Below are positions 17,649 to 25,376 of a stretch of DNA of 64,000 bases, one piece after another. How positions within the stretch are numbered: position 1 is the first letter of the stretch; every line of letters begins with the position of its first letter. The stretch is taken from positions 1 to 64,000 of the forward strand of contig CAZPOV010000017.1 in the NCBI GenBank assembly GCA_964588335.1, given 5' to 3'. Both the position numbers and the translations under genes were made by a program. This DNA comes from JAGQZY01 sp964588335 (GTDB taxonomy: Bacteria; Bdellovibrionota; Bdellovibrionia; Bdellovibrionales; JAGQZY01). Under the pieces are notes generated by a model that saw nothing but the letters and a program-made list of their open reading frames with translations, was not told where the DNA came from and did no database searches.

Positions 17649-18125
17649 TTATTCAAAAATCAACTCAAGGATTTCGTATTCCTTTTCACCTTTAGGGCTT
17701 GAGACCACAGCCACATCACCCACCTTCTTACCGATAAGACCACGGGCGATGGGAGACAAAATAGAGATCAAACCTTTTTTAACATCCGACTCGTCGACAC
17801 CAACGATCTGATAGGTCACTTCGGAATCGGTATCAAAATCCAACATTTTAACCTTAGCACCAAAAACCACTGAATCGCTCTTGATCTTAGAGGGATCAAC
17901 GATCTCAGCGCCGGCCAACTTGCCTTGGATGTCTTGAATTCGACCTTCGACCAGGGCTTGCTTTTCTTTGGCCGCATCGTATTCTGCGTTTTCACTCAAA
18001 TCACCGTGGGAGCGAGCCTCTTCAATTTGTTTAATAACTTCGGGGCGCTGACGGTGGATCAAATCCTTGAGTTCAGCCTCAAGCATCTGTTTACCTTTTA
18101 GCGTTAGTGGTAAGGCTGTGGACAT
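17649..18125 (-). CDS. greA: Transcription elongation factor GreA
   Basis: A 158-residue factor that enters the RNA polymerase secondary channel and stimulates cleavage of backtracked transcripts. The N-terminal coiled coil has the conserved tip segment (GDLSENAEYDAAKEKQ, with the acidic D and E that hold Mg2+). The C-terminal FKBP-like domain ends with SPIARGLIGKKVGD, a family hallmark. Length is standard, and an AAGGGAG site precedes the ATG. It heads an operon with the AsmA-like gene and the GDPD gene, and is divergent from mgtE. Confidence 0.98.
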   Translation of the reverse strand: MSTALPLTLKGKQMLEAELKDLIHRQRPEVIKQIEEARSHGDLSENAEYDAAKEKQALVEGRIQDIQGKLAGAEIVDPSKIKSDSVVFGAKVKMLDFDTDSEVTYQIVGVDESDVKKGLISILSPIARGLIGKKVGDVAVVSSPKGEKEYEILELIFE

Positions 18126-18152
18126 TTCCGACTCCCTTGTTTATGGTCTTGG

Positions 18153-18169
18153 GCAATTTCCATAATTGC
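18153..18169. promoter_or_regulatory. Short palindrome in the greA-mgtE divergent region
   Basis: GCAATT and AATTGC flank five bases. It lies 28-44 bases before the greA start and about 100 before mgtE, a position where a repressor site or promoter symmetry could act. Function is not known. Confidence 0.3.
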
Positions 18170-18270
18170 AAAGAAACTTCGTTTATAGCGAAAGACTTTA
18201 TTCCTAGCAATGATTTAAAGATATTATTATAGTGAAGACAGTAGTTTAGTTCGTGATCAAGGGGAAGAGG

Positions 18271-19638
18271 ATGAAGCTCAATCCAACCAACAAAGCCATT
18301 CTCAAAAGACTGCTGGTTGGACGTAACTCTCGCCCTCTGAAGTCCATCATTCAACGGGTCGAACCGGCTGATTTAGCCTCATATCTCACTCAGTTAACGA
18401 AACTCGAAAAAAGACGCTTGATTGAGGCTTTGGTGACAGTCCACCGGGCCGGTTCGGTGCTGGTGCAGATTCCAGACTCCCAGTTACAAGGCCTTCTTGA
18501 AGATATTGATGATGAAAAAATGGCCAGAATCTTGAAGCATAGCTCCATAAGTGAGGGCTCCCATTTGCTGCAGTTCGTTGACCACGCCCGTCATAACCCC
18601 CTTCTGGTCAACCTTTCAGAGGATAAAAAAGAAAAACTTTTGCAGTTTTTGAACTATCCCGAGGATTCTGCGGGACGCATCATGGACTCTCACTTCTTTA
18701 CCCTCTCCTCAGAGTTGACCACTCAAGAGGGCCTCGAATTGATTCGGCAGAAATCAAAAGAAGAAAGCATATACTACATATACTGTGTGTCTGATGATCT
18801 CCGTCTCACCGGCGTGGTGTCCTTGCGCGATTTGGCGATTTCCGACCCCAATACCAAGATTCACGACATCGCTAAAAAAGAAATCGTGACCGTTCACCCT
18901 GACATGCCAGAGGAGCAGGTGGCCCAACTGGTGAGCCACTATGATTTTATTGCCCTACCGGTGGTCGATGATGTTGGAAAAATTCTCGGGATTATCACCG
19001 TCGACGATATTCTCGACATTATTGAAGAACAGGCCACGGCTGATATTTATGCCAGCGCCGGTTTGCAAGAGAGTGACCGCGTCTACTCCCCCATCGCTCA
19101 GAAAATATCCAGCCGCACGCCCTGGATGCTATTAAACTTAGTGCTCGCCGGAACCGCTAGTTTCGTCTTGCACATGTTTGAAGGGATTTTAGGAGAGTTG
19201 GTGATTTTGGCTGTGACCAAAAACATCGTGACCAGCACCAGCGGCAATGCCGCCATTCAATCACTGACGGTAACGACCCGAGGATTGGCTGTTAATGACT
19301 TTCAATACATAACAAAAAAATTGGTGATGCTACGGGAAACGATTGTCGGCACCACCCTCGGTCTGATCGCCGGTAGCGTCGCTGGCCTCGCCATTTACTT
19401 TTTAAAAAGCGACCTCAGTTATAGTTTTCTGGTCGGCATCGTCATGTGTTTGTCGATGATCGCGACGTCTTTTGTTGCTTGCATCACTGGGGTGGGCGTT
19501 CCAATCTTATTAAAACATTTAAACCGTGACCCAGCCGTTGGGTCCGGAGTCATCGTGACCGTTATTACCGATATCTTTGGTTTCATGTCATTCTTAGGTC
19601 TTGCTACCCTAGCGATGCCCTACTTCGGACTAAGTTAA
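18271..19638 (+). CDS. mgtE: Magnesium transporter MgtE
   Basis: A 455-residue Mg2+ channel/transporter with the full MgtE layout: an N-terminal superhelical domain (about 1-125), two CBS domains (about 126-250) that sense Mg2+ and close the pore, and a C-terminal five-helix membrane domain (about 275-450). The membrane domain has the TSTSGNAAIQSLTVTTRGLA-type pore block and the final GSGVIVTVITDIFGF block with the pore aspartate. The open frame begins at a GTG (18253), but the AAGGGGAAGAGG site lies directly before ATG 18271, which I take as the start. No Mg2+ riboswitch was recognised upstream. Confidence 0.96.
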   Translation: MKLNPTNKAILKRLLVGRNSRPLKSIIQRVEPADLASYLTQLTKLEKRRLIEALVTVHRAGSVLVQIPDSQLQGLLEDIDDEKMARILKHSSISEGSHLLQFVDHARHNPLLVNLSEDKKEKLLQFLNYPEDSAGRIMDSHFFTLSSELTTQEGLELIRQKSKEESIYYIYCVSDDLRLTGVVSLRDLAISDPNTKIHDIAKKEIVTVHPDMPEEQVAQLVSHYDFIALPVVDDVGKILGIITVDDILDIIEEQATADIYASAGLQESDRVYSPIAQKISSRTPWMLLNLVLAGTASFVLHMFEGILGELVILAVTKNIVTSTSGNAAIQSLTVTTRGLAVNDFQYITKKLVMLRETIVGTTLGLIAGSVAGLAIYFLKSDLSYSFLVGIVMCLSMIATSFVACITGVGVPILLKHLNRDPAVGSGVIVTVITDIFGFMSFLGLATLAMPYFGLS

Positions 19639-19771
19639 ACACTTTAATTTACAGTGAAAGTTCCATTTTGAGATAATTATAAAGCCTTTTCATGTCTAAC
19701 AATCTCATGTACTCTTACAGATGAATTGTTTAACAGAAAACCCTTATGGGACATTAAGCGACGGACTTTCG

Positions 19772-20761
19772 ATGACAGCAGAGCTTGTAGAAAAAATTCA
19801 CAACGCCAATTCAATCCTCCTGACCACTCACCGCCAATGTGACGGCGACGGTCTAGGATCTGAACTTGCCATTTATCACGCTCTGAAAAAAGTCGGCAAA
19901 GATGTGCGCATTCTGAATGTTGATGGCACACCTAAAAAATACGATTACCTGAATCCCGACGAGTACATCCAATATTTTGATGGCAGTTTTGATCCGATTG
20001 GCAGACCCGACTTAGCTCTTATTTTTGATACCAATGATCGGCGTCTGATCGAGCCTTTATACGAAGAACTTGAAAAAGCCTGTAAAGATATTGTGTTTGT
20101 CGATCATCATCCCGTACTGAAAGAAGGCCCTTCTCCGACCCCCGATTCGATTATTGATATTCGTGCAGCGAGCACAGGCGAATTGGCCTACGACATCATT
20201 CAAGCTTTGCAGATTCCTTTGGATGCCAAAATAGCGCGGGCCATTTACACGAGCATCGTCTTTGACACCCAACTGTTTCGCTATGTTCGCAATTCTCCCC
20301 GCTCTCATGAAGTCAGTATCGAGCTTTTAAAGTACGAAAAAAATCCGGCCGAGGTTCATCGCTGCCTGTTTGGTAATTTTACCGCGCCTAAATTGAAGTT
20401 CATTGCGCAATCCCTTTCGAAGGTTGAATTCTTCAATGACGAGCAAATTGCCTTACTCCACATTAAAACCGAAGACCTCAACGCCATGGGCCTGGATATT
20501 GATGACAGTCGCGACTTGATCGATATGATAATGAATATTGAATCGGTGCGAGCGGCGGCGGTGTTTCGGGAAGATTCACCGAATGTGCATAAACTCAGTC
20601 TGCGTAGCAAGGGTGAATTTCCGATCTTGTCGATCGCTGAAACATTTGGTGGTGGTGGCCACCATTATGCTTCCGGTGCGCCCATGGAAGGTGACTACGC
20701 TGAGCTCTCGCAACAAGTTCTTGAAGCCATGCGAGAGCTGCTCAAAAAAGCCGACTCTTGA
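19772..20761 (+). CDS. nrnA: NrnA-type bifunctional nano-RNase / pAp phosphatase (DHH-DHHA1)
   Basis: A 329-residue DHH phosphoesterase that degrades 2-5 nucleotide RNAs and can dephosphorylate 3'-phosphoadenosine 5'-phosphate. Manganese ligands appear in DGDGLGSE and VDHHP (the DHH motif). The C-terminal DHHA1 domain ends with GGGGHHYASGAP, the RNA-binding glycine/histidine block. The open frame starts at 19721. NrnA proteins begin about ten residues before the first strand, so Met at 19772 is preferred, though neither start has a strong ribosome binding site. In bacteria lacking Orn this enzyme finishes RNA turnover. Confidence 0.93.
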   Translation: MTAELVEKIHNANSILLTTHRQCDGDGLGSELAIYHALKKVGKDVRILNVDGTPKKYDYLNPDEYIQYFDGSFDPIGRPDLALIFDTNDRRLIEPLYEELEKACKDIVFVDHHPVLKEGPSPTPDSIIDIRAASTGELAYDIIQALQIPLDAKIARAIYTSIVFDTQLFRYVRNSPRSHEVSIELLKYEKNPAEVHRCLFGNFTAPKLKFIAQSLSKVEFFNDEQIALLHIKTEDLNAMGLDIDDSRDLIDMIMNIESVRAAAVFREDSPNVHKLSLRSKGEFPILSIAETFGGGGHHYASGAPMEGDYAELSQQVLEAMRELLKKADS

Positions 20762-20769
20762 TTTATGAA

Positions 20770-21216
20770 TCACTGAAAATAAGGTACAATCCGTTTTTTT
20801 CTCGGAAAACTTTTGAAAAAGCCAAAATAAGCAAAAATCAAAAACGGTAAAGCTTTCAAACCACTCTGTGTCCAAACCGACAACAAAACACCGTAAAGGC
20901 CCAATGTCTCAAATAAAATAAATTGCAACACCATAGCGATCAGAACACTTTGTTTCCGGTCCTTCAGTGGCATCTTTAATATTCTATTTTTACGGAGAGC
21001 CATATAGTTTTTAAAGAAAAGCAAACCCAGTACAAACGTAATAACGCCCAAGACACTGACGATCCACTCCAAGTTTGACGATGGCAACGGGCTACGATTG
21101 ACAAAAACGATCTGGCTTTGCACGTAAAAAAGCGTCATCGAGAGGCACAATCCCGCCCAAAGATATAAGGCCTGCTTGCGAGTGCTCTCCAACATTTGTT
21201 CATTTTCTGGAGTCAT
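20770..21216 (-). CDS. Hypothetical four-helix membrane protein
   Basis: A 148-residue protein with four predicted transmembrane helices (about residues 15-33, 46-66, 90-110 and 115-135), a short soluble N terminus and a basic C terminus (FPRKKRIVPYF). No family motif is recognised. It is convergent with nrnA, with eight bases between the stops, and has no same-strand partner. Confidence 0.72.
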   Translation of the reverse strand: MTPENEQMLESTRKQALYLWAGLCLSMTLFYVQSQIVFVNRSPLPSSNLEWIVSVLGVITFVLGLLFFKNYMALRKNRILKMPLKDRKQSVLIAMVLQFILFETLGLYGVLLSVWTQSGLKALPFLIFAYFGFFKSFPRKKRIVPYFQ

Positions 21217-21294
21217 AGTCTCTCAATAGCACAGTCCACTGACTCTGACTGCAATTCCCATAATCCCAATGACGCAGATTCCTACAAAACGCGA

Positions 21295-21321
21295 GGTTCC
21301 CTCCCCGTGGGAGCCTTTTTT
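21295..21321 (+). terminator. Terminator-like hairpin just ahead of the [2Fe-2S] protein gene
   Basis: GGTTCCC (21295-21301) pairs with GGGAGCC (21309-21315), with one G-T pair and a seven-base loop, and is followed by six T (21316-21321). It is oriented with the downstream gene, whose ATG is only 16 bases later. There is no plus-strand gene immediately upstream, so it ends either an unseen short transcript or acts in the leader. Confidence 0.55.
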
Positions 21322-21337
21322 CTGCTAAACTAGGCGT

Positions 21338-21769
21338 ATGGAGCAAACTTTTGAATGGTCAGAACCGGGACGAGAAAGTCTTCAGCTTAAGCTGACAATT
21401 GAAAATGGAAATATTTTGAAAGTCGCTATGCAAGCAAAAGGCTGCATGGACTTTTTGCTTCTTTGCCAAAAAATGAAGGCCAAGCTGACCGGTCCGATCG
21501 TTGACCTGTTGCCCCCTCCCGGAACCGATCACGGGTCGGTGATTTGGCGCGAATTGATTGCCCGAATTCAAGGACAATGGAAAATCCCGGTGGAGCATGA
21601 AGAGTTGTGTCATTGTCGAAAAATTTCCACTCAGCGAGTTGATCGAGCCATTGTCTTTGGAGCCCACACGGTCGACGAAATTCGCAAAAGAACCTCGGCT
21701 AACACCGGCTGTGGAACCTGCAAGCCCGACGTTGAATCAATGATTAAAAACCGATTGCAAGTGAAATGA
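21338..21769 (+). CDS. Compact NifU-like protein: degenerate N-domain plus BFD-type [2Fe-2S] domain
   Basis: A 143-residue protein. The C-terminal half has the bacterioferritin-associated ferredoxin signature, Cys91-x-Cys93 (ELCHCRKIS) and Cys125-x2-Cys128 (TGCGTCKPD), which binds a [2Fe-2S] cluster in BFD, NifU and nitrite reductases. The N-terminal 85 residues have a QAKGC (Cys36) motif and a LTG segment that recall IscU/NifU scaffold domains, but the other scaffold cysteines are not evident, so this part is inference. Its stop overlaps the start of the glyoxalase II gene (ATGA), so the two are translated together. It could be a cluster carrier or regulatory ferredoxin. Confidence 0.82.
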   Translation: MEQTFEWSEPGRESLQLKLTIENGNILKVAMQAKGCMDFLLLCQKMKAKLTGPIVDLLPPPGTDHGSVIWRELIARIQGQWKIPVEHEELCHCRKISTQRVDRAIVFGAHTVDEIRKRTSANTGCGTCKPDVESMIKNRLQVK

Positions 21770-22563
21770 AGGATTTTTACACATATCATTTTGATGATCT
21801 TACCGTTTACCAAACACCAACGCTTTGGAACACCTATCGCAATTACAACTACATCGTAGCAAGTGGAAATCGTGCCATTATTATCGATCCTGGCGAGAAA
21901 GAGCCCATTTTAAAAACCATTAAAGCCAACAGTTTAAAAGTGGAGTCCATCTATTTAACTCACCACCACCCGGATCACACAGGGGCCACTCAGAGTTTGA
22001 AAAAAGTTTTAGACTGCGAAGTGATCGGCTTTCAAGGAGACCAAAAGCGTCTTCCCATCCTCAGCAAAAGTTATTATGCCGACGAAAAGCTCAACATCCT
22101 TGAGCATGAAGTGGACGTTATGCATCTTCCTGGCCACACACATGGTTTGTGTGCTTTCCATTTTTCAGATGTGAAATTGCTATTTTCAAACGATCTCATC
22201 TTTTCCATTGGTTGCGGTCGCGTCTTTGAGGGCACTTTTCAGCAAATGTTTGAAAGCCTTAAACGTGTCCGAAGCCTTGCTGACGACACTGTGCTGTTTT
22301 GCTCTCACGAGTACACCGAACAGAATTTGATCTTTGCGCGTGGGCTTTTTTCCGAAGACAAAAAATTGCTGGAAGCGGAGACTAAAATACAAAAATTACT
22401 GGTCGAACAAAAACCAACAGTGCCGACCACATTGGCCTTTGAGAAGGAATACAATCCCTTCTTACGCTGGGATGATCCGGCCATCCGTAAGGCCATGGAG
22501 TTGGAAGCAGCGGCAGACTGGCAAGTGTTTGCCGAAATCCGCCGCCTTAAAGATATTTCTTAG
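21766..22563 (+). CDS. gloB: Glyoxalase II (hydroxyacylglutathione hydrolase) family protein
   Basis: A 265-residue metallo-beta-lactamase-fold hydrolase. The dinuclear metal motif is THHHPDH (His66, His68, Asp70, His71). Further ligands sit in GHTHG, SNDLIF and CSHEY. The blocks GCGRVFEGTFQQM and PTTLAFEKEYNPFLR are specific to glyoxalase II rather than to general MBL enzymes, so S-lactoylglutathione or a related thioester is the likely substrate in methylglyoxal detoxification. It is co-translated with the upstream [2Fe-2S] protein and converges with a minus-strand gene, with a four-base overlap of stops. Confidence 0.9.
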   Translation: MKDFYTYHFDDLTVYQTPTLWNTYRNYNYIVASGNRAIIIDPGEKEPILKTIKANSLKVESIYLTHHHPDHTGATQSLKKVLDCEVIGFQGDQKRLPILSKSYYADEKLNILEHEVDVMHLPGHTHGLCAFHFSDVKLLFSNDLIFSIGCGRVFEGTFQQMFESLKRVRSLADDTVLFCSHEYTEQNLIFARGLFSEDKKLLEAETKIQKLLVEQKPTVPTTLAFEKEYNPFLRWDDPAIRKAMELEAAADWQVFAEIRRLKDIS

Positions 22564-23144
22564 TGACTGGCCGGAGCTGTTCTCGGGGCTCCATGACTGT
22601 CTGTCCATACCATCGACGTCTGACACTCTTCCGCCGAATAACTTTGTAGACCCATTGCGGTTGGCACCACCACCGAATTCAAATCTCCATCGACTTCATG
22701 AATTTGTAAAATGGTCTGTTCGAAAGTGTTTGGATTGGTGAATGGAACTTTAACTTCGGCCATCGGCTCGGCTTGATAAGCACCGGTGTCCATATTGTAG
22801 AATCCAGAGATGTAGACGATTTGAGGAAGCCAGCTCTGCATCAGCCACTGGGACGACTCACCTTCCGTTTTAAGCTCGGCAATGTAAAGACCAGGACTGT
22901 CTGTGTTCTCATAAATTTTGACAGTGAGTCCGCTAGCAGCAAGACTGCCGGCCCGCTCTTGACAGGTCATTTTTACCTCACCAAGGTAGTTCTCAATAAC
23001 AATTTCAGAGGAGTCGGCACCACCACCATCGTTGGACTCGACGATCACTTCTGGCACCTCGCCTTGTGAGTGAGCAACGCTGGTTGCCAGGCAAAGGACT
23101 AAAATAGCTGTGGGCTTTAGTATTTGATTTATAAATTGAGTCAT
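22560..23144 (-). CDS. Secreted protein of unknown function
   Basis: A 194-residue protein with a clear signal peptide ending in SVAHS. The mature N terminus is acidic and Gly/Ser-rich (ESNDGGGADSSE) and precedes a compact beta-rich domain with two cysteines (MTCQER and AEECQTS) that could form a disulfide. The tail is His/Ala/Pro-rich. No family is recognised. The stop overlaps that of gloB. The upstream 160 bases on the minus strand contain no obvious promoter match. Confidence 0.75.
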   Translation of the reverse strand: MTQFINQILKPTAILVLCLATSVAHSQGEVPEVIVESNDGGGADSSEIVIENYLGEVKMTCQERAGSLAASGLTVKIYENTDSPGLYIAELKTEGESSQWLMQSWLPQIVYISGFYNMDTGAYQAEPMAEVKVPFTNPNTFEQTILQIHEVDGDLNSVVVPTAMGLQSYSAEECQTSMVWTDSHGAPRTAPASH

Positions 23145-23305
23145 TAGGGCTCCTTTTGGTTTGTTTTACAATGGCATTTCAATGGCGAAGTATAAGGCCC
23201 AAGAAGGAGTTTCCCTAGAGTCACTGGCAAGGTCGGTATTATTTTCATTTTCAATGAACAATTAATAAACAATGGGTTGAACAGTTCTATGAAACCGTGG
23301 CCCTT

Positions 23306-23746
23306 TTATTTGAAGTATTGCTCAAGGGCTTGCAGAGCCTCTTGTCGTTTATCAGGATCGACAAACAAAAAATATTCACCCATCCCGTTAGTCATACTAG
23401 CAAATCCGGCGGGATAGGCCTGGCTGAAATAAAAATCGCAATCGATACCCTTTTCCTGAAGAAAAACTAACAGATTGGTCATGGTGCTGCGATCGTGGCC
23501 ATTGATAGTGGCAAAGCTCTGTAAATGGATGTATCGTTCGTGCAAGAGCTGCAAGAGATCCATATCTTTGACCTCCGCCTCGGCTTTCTCCAACACTTCG
23601 CGATTGATACCGTCTCCATAGTAGGGGCCGGTATAACGCTTTTTTTCTCGCTGTCGGCGAACAAAAATAATGACCGGCATGATGAAAATAGAAAAACCTA
23701 AAACGTATGAAAGAATATAATCAAAATCTGTGGAATCAATATCCAT
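23306..23746 (-). CDS. Small membrane-anchored protein with DUF2007-like C-terminal domain
   Basis: A 146-residue protein with one N-terminal transmembrane helix (about 10-27), a basic RRQREKKR stretch on the cytoplasmic side, and a C-terminal domain of about 65 residues. That domain has the look of putative signal-transducing DUF2007-like folds (an alpha/beta unit ending FLFVDPDKRQEALQALEQY). The family call is tentative. It is the last gene of a minus-strand set with the MazG-like and CysQ-like genes. Confidence 0.7.
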   Translation of the reverse strand: MDIDSTDFDYILSYVLGFSIFIMPVIIFVRRQREKKRYTGPYYGDGINREVLEKAEAEVKDMDLLQLLHERYIHLQSFATINGHDRSTMTNLLVFLQEKGIDCDFYFSQAYPAGFASMTNGMGEYFLFVDPDKRQEALQALEQYFK

Positions 23747-23783
23747 AACCGTCCTTTAGCGCGTCGTCTGACGACAGGCTCCT

Positions 23784-24149
23784 TTAGTCCGCCGATGGCG
23801 CCTTGTGGTTTTGTCCGCGAAACTTAGAAACCGGATATTTGCTGTCATTTTTCTTCATCTTTTCCTGAAAACACTCGCTAAGATCAAAATCAAATTTTTG
23901 CGCAAACCTTAAAATGAAAAATAGGACGTCCGCCAACTCTTCACCGATGGCTTGTCGGCTTGTCTTATCAGATAACATGTGTTCGATCTGCTCGGGGCTC
24001 TGAAAACGAAAAGGTTCTAACAGCTCAGCCGCCTCGGTGACAGCACCAATGGCTAAATCCTTGGCGCCATGAAACTGGTCCCAATCACGAGCTTCGCAGA
24101 ACTCACGAACTTGATCTTTCATTTGTGCAATCGCCGCATCTTGATCCAT
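23784..24149 (-). CDS. MazG-like nucleotide pyrophosphohydrolase (dCTP pyrophosphatase type)
   Basis: A 121-residue all-alpha NTP-PPase of the MazG/RS21-C6 (DCTPP1) group, which hydrolyses (d)NTPs, often modified dCTP, to monophosphate and pyrophosphate. Mg2+-binding acidic motifs are TEAAELLEPF and EELADVLFFI. The N-terminal RDWDQFH and C-terminal KNDSKYPV blocks are typical of the dCTPase branch. It lies eight bases downstream of the CysQ-like gene, so they form a nucleotide house-cleaning operon. Confidence 0.92.
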   Translation of the reverse strand: MDQDAAIAQMKDQVREFCEARDWDQFHGAKDLAIGAVTEAAELLEPFRFQSPEQIEHMLSDKTSRQAIGEELADVLFFILRFAQKFDFDLSECFQEKMKKNDSKYPVSKFRGQNHKAPSAD

Positions 24150-24157
24150 TACGACTC

Positions 24158-24958
24158 CTATTTCTTTTTTTCGAAAGGCCCCATGGCTCGCAAAAGCTCC
24201 GCCACCGGTTCGGCTTGGGATTTGTGGCCGGCGAGAATTCCTCTATTTAAATATCTTGTCTTGCCATACTTCATTGTCTCTAAAGTCTTAACCTCAAAGA
24301 GAAAGCCATTGGATTCTTCCAATAAAACCTGAGCCGCAGCGGTGTCCCATTCACTGGTCGGACCAAATCGCAAATACAGATCAGCTCGTCCCGAGGCCAA
24401 ATCGCAAAACTTTAACGCCGAGCCTTTCTCTTGGATGTCAGCAATATTTAAAGCTTCAACAATCTGCTTTTTCTCGGGCCTCTTGTGAAAGCCGCTGGAG
24501 AACACCGTCAGCCCACCTTGGACGCCCGGATGCGAGATGGGCTGATCTTCGCGATAAGCCCCTTCGCCTCGCACCGCCCAGTACAGAAGGTTTGCGGTCG
24601 GATCAAAGATAGCCCCCATATAGGGACGCCCCTCCTTAAGAAGTCCCACACAAATCGCGAACTCCTTCTCACCCCGGGCAAAATACTTGGTGCCATCCAG
24701 AGGATCGACTAAAAAATAGGAGGACCCCGCCTCCGGGGGAACCTCTGGAAGGGCCTCTTCGCTGATCACAGGATAACCAAGAGGCTTCAACCCGGTGACC
24801 AGAAAGTCACTGACCCTCTGGTCAGCCGCCGTGACGGGACTGCCATCGGCCTTTTTCACTGGCTGCCGCATCAGCGGGTCTTTGCTCAATATCCGTAGCA
24901 ATTCTCCGGCTTTACGGGTTATTTCTAAAATATCTTGCACTTCTTGCGACACACCCAT
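24158..24958 (-). CDS. cysQ: 3'(2'),5'-bisphosphate nucleotidase, CysQ-like (inositol monophosphatase superfamily)
   Basis: A 266-residue Mg2+-dependent phosphatase. The superfamily metal motifs are VDPLDGTKYF and, near the C terminus, WDTAAAQVLLEE; the SEEALPE segment supplies the third acidic ligand. The TKYF variant favours pAp/inositol-phosphate enzymes of the CysQ branch, which remove pAp made during sulfate assimilation. NrnA in this window could share that task. It is the first gene of the operon and divergent from rpmG. Confidence 0.88.
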   Translation of the reverse strand: MGVSQEVQDILEITRKAGELLRILSKDPLMRQPVKKADGSPVTAADQRVSDFLVTGLKPLGYPVISEEALPEVPPEAGSSYFLVDPLDGTKYFARGEKEFAICVGLLKEGRPYMGAIFDPTANLLYWAVRGEGAYREDQPISHPGVQGGLTVFSSGFHKRPEKKQIVEALNIADIQEKGSALKFCDLASGRADLYLRFGPTSEWDTAAAQVLLEESNGFLFEVKTLETMKYGKTRYLNRGILAGHKSQAEPVAELLRAMGPFEKKK

Positions 24959-25000
24959 CCCTCTTAGGTATTGGAAGCCTCAGGAAAAGTTAAGTTTTTA

Positions 25001-25029
25001 TTGTCGACACCGGTGGAGCGTGTTATATC
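25001..25029 (+). promoter_or_regulatory. Sigma70-like promoter of rpmG
   Basis: TTGTCG (25001-25006) and TATATC (25024-25029) are 17 bases apart. Transcription would start near 25036, about 30 bases ahead of the rpmG ATG, leaving room for the AAAAGGA ribosome binding site. Confidence 0.55.
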
Positions 25030-25064
25030 CAGACATTCAATTTTCGTTTGAAAAGGACTGAATC

Positions 25065-25244
25065 ATGGCCAAAAAAGGGAAAGTTAGAATCATCACGTTG
25101 GAATGCACTGAAGCTCGCAAGCTTGGTCAGCCCCCTTCTCGTTATACAACTCGCAAAAACTTCCAAACTCATCCTGAGCGCTTGGAAAAGAAGAAGTATA
25201 ACCCGAACTTACGTAAGCACACGGTTCACAAAGAAATCAAATAG
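25065..25244 (+). CDS. rpmG: 50S ribosomal protein L33
   Basis: A 59-residue basic protein. The N-terminal block KKGKVRIITLECTEA, the SRYTTRKN motif and the ending KKYNPNLRKHTVHKEIK are those of bL33. Only one cysteine is present, so this is the zinc-free (C-minus) form. AAAAGGA precedes the ATG at good spacing. The gene has its own promoter and terminator and stands alone, unlike the rpmB-rpmG pairing of enterobacteria. A longer frame at 25048-25257 is an out-of-frame shadow. Confidence 0.97.
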   Translation: MAKKGKVRIITLECTEARKLGQPPSRYTTRKNFQTHPERLEKKKYNPNLRKHTVHKEIK

Positions 25245-25280
25245 TCCACATCTCTAAAAGCTAGAGAATGGATCGACAAA

Positions 25281-25306
25281 AAAGCCTCTCGTACGAGGCT
25301 TTTTTT
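25281..25306 (+). terminator. Rho-independent terminator of rpmG
   Basis: AAAGCCTC (25281-25288) pairs with GAGGCTTT (25295-25302) around a six-base loop, and the T-run continues to 25306. It starts 36 bases after the rpmG stop. Confidence 0.9.
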
Positions 25307-25376
25307 ACGCCCAAAGGGTGGTTGCTGGCAGCGGGAGGCCAGGCTGCTGAATCACCTGGCTTAGAATGTTCTTATT

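Noticed and set aside
25048..25257. 69-residue plus-strand ORF
   Set aside because: Out-of-frame shadow of rpmG, which is the real gene at 25065-25244.
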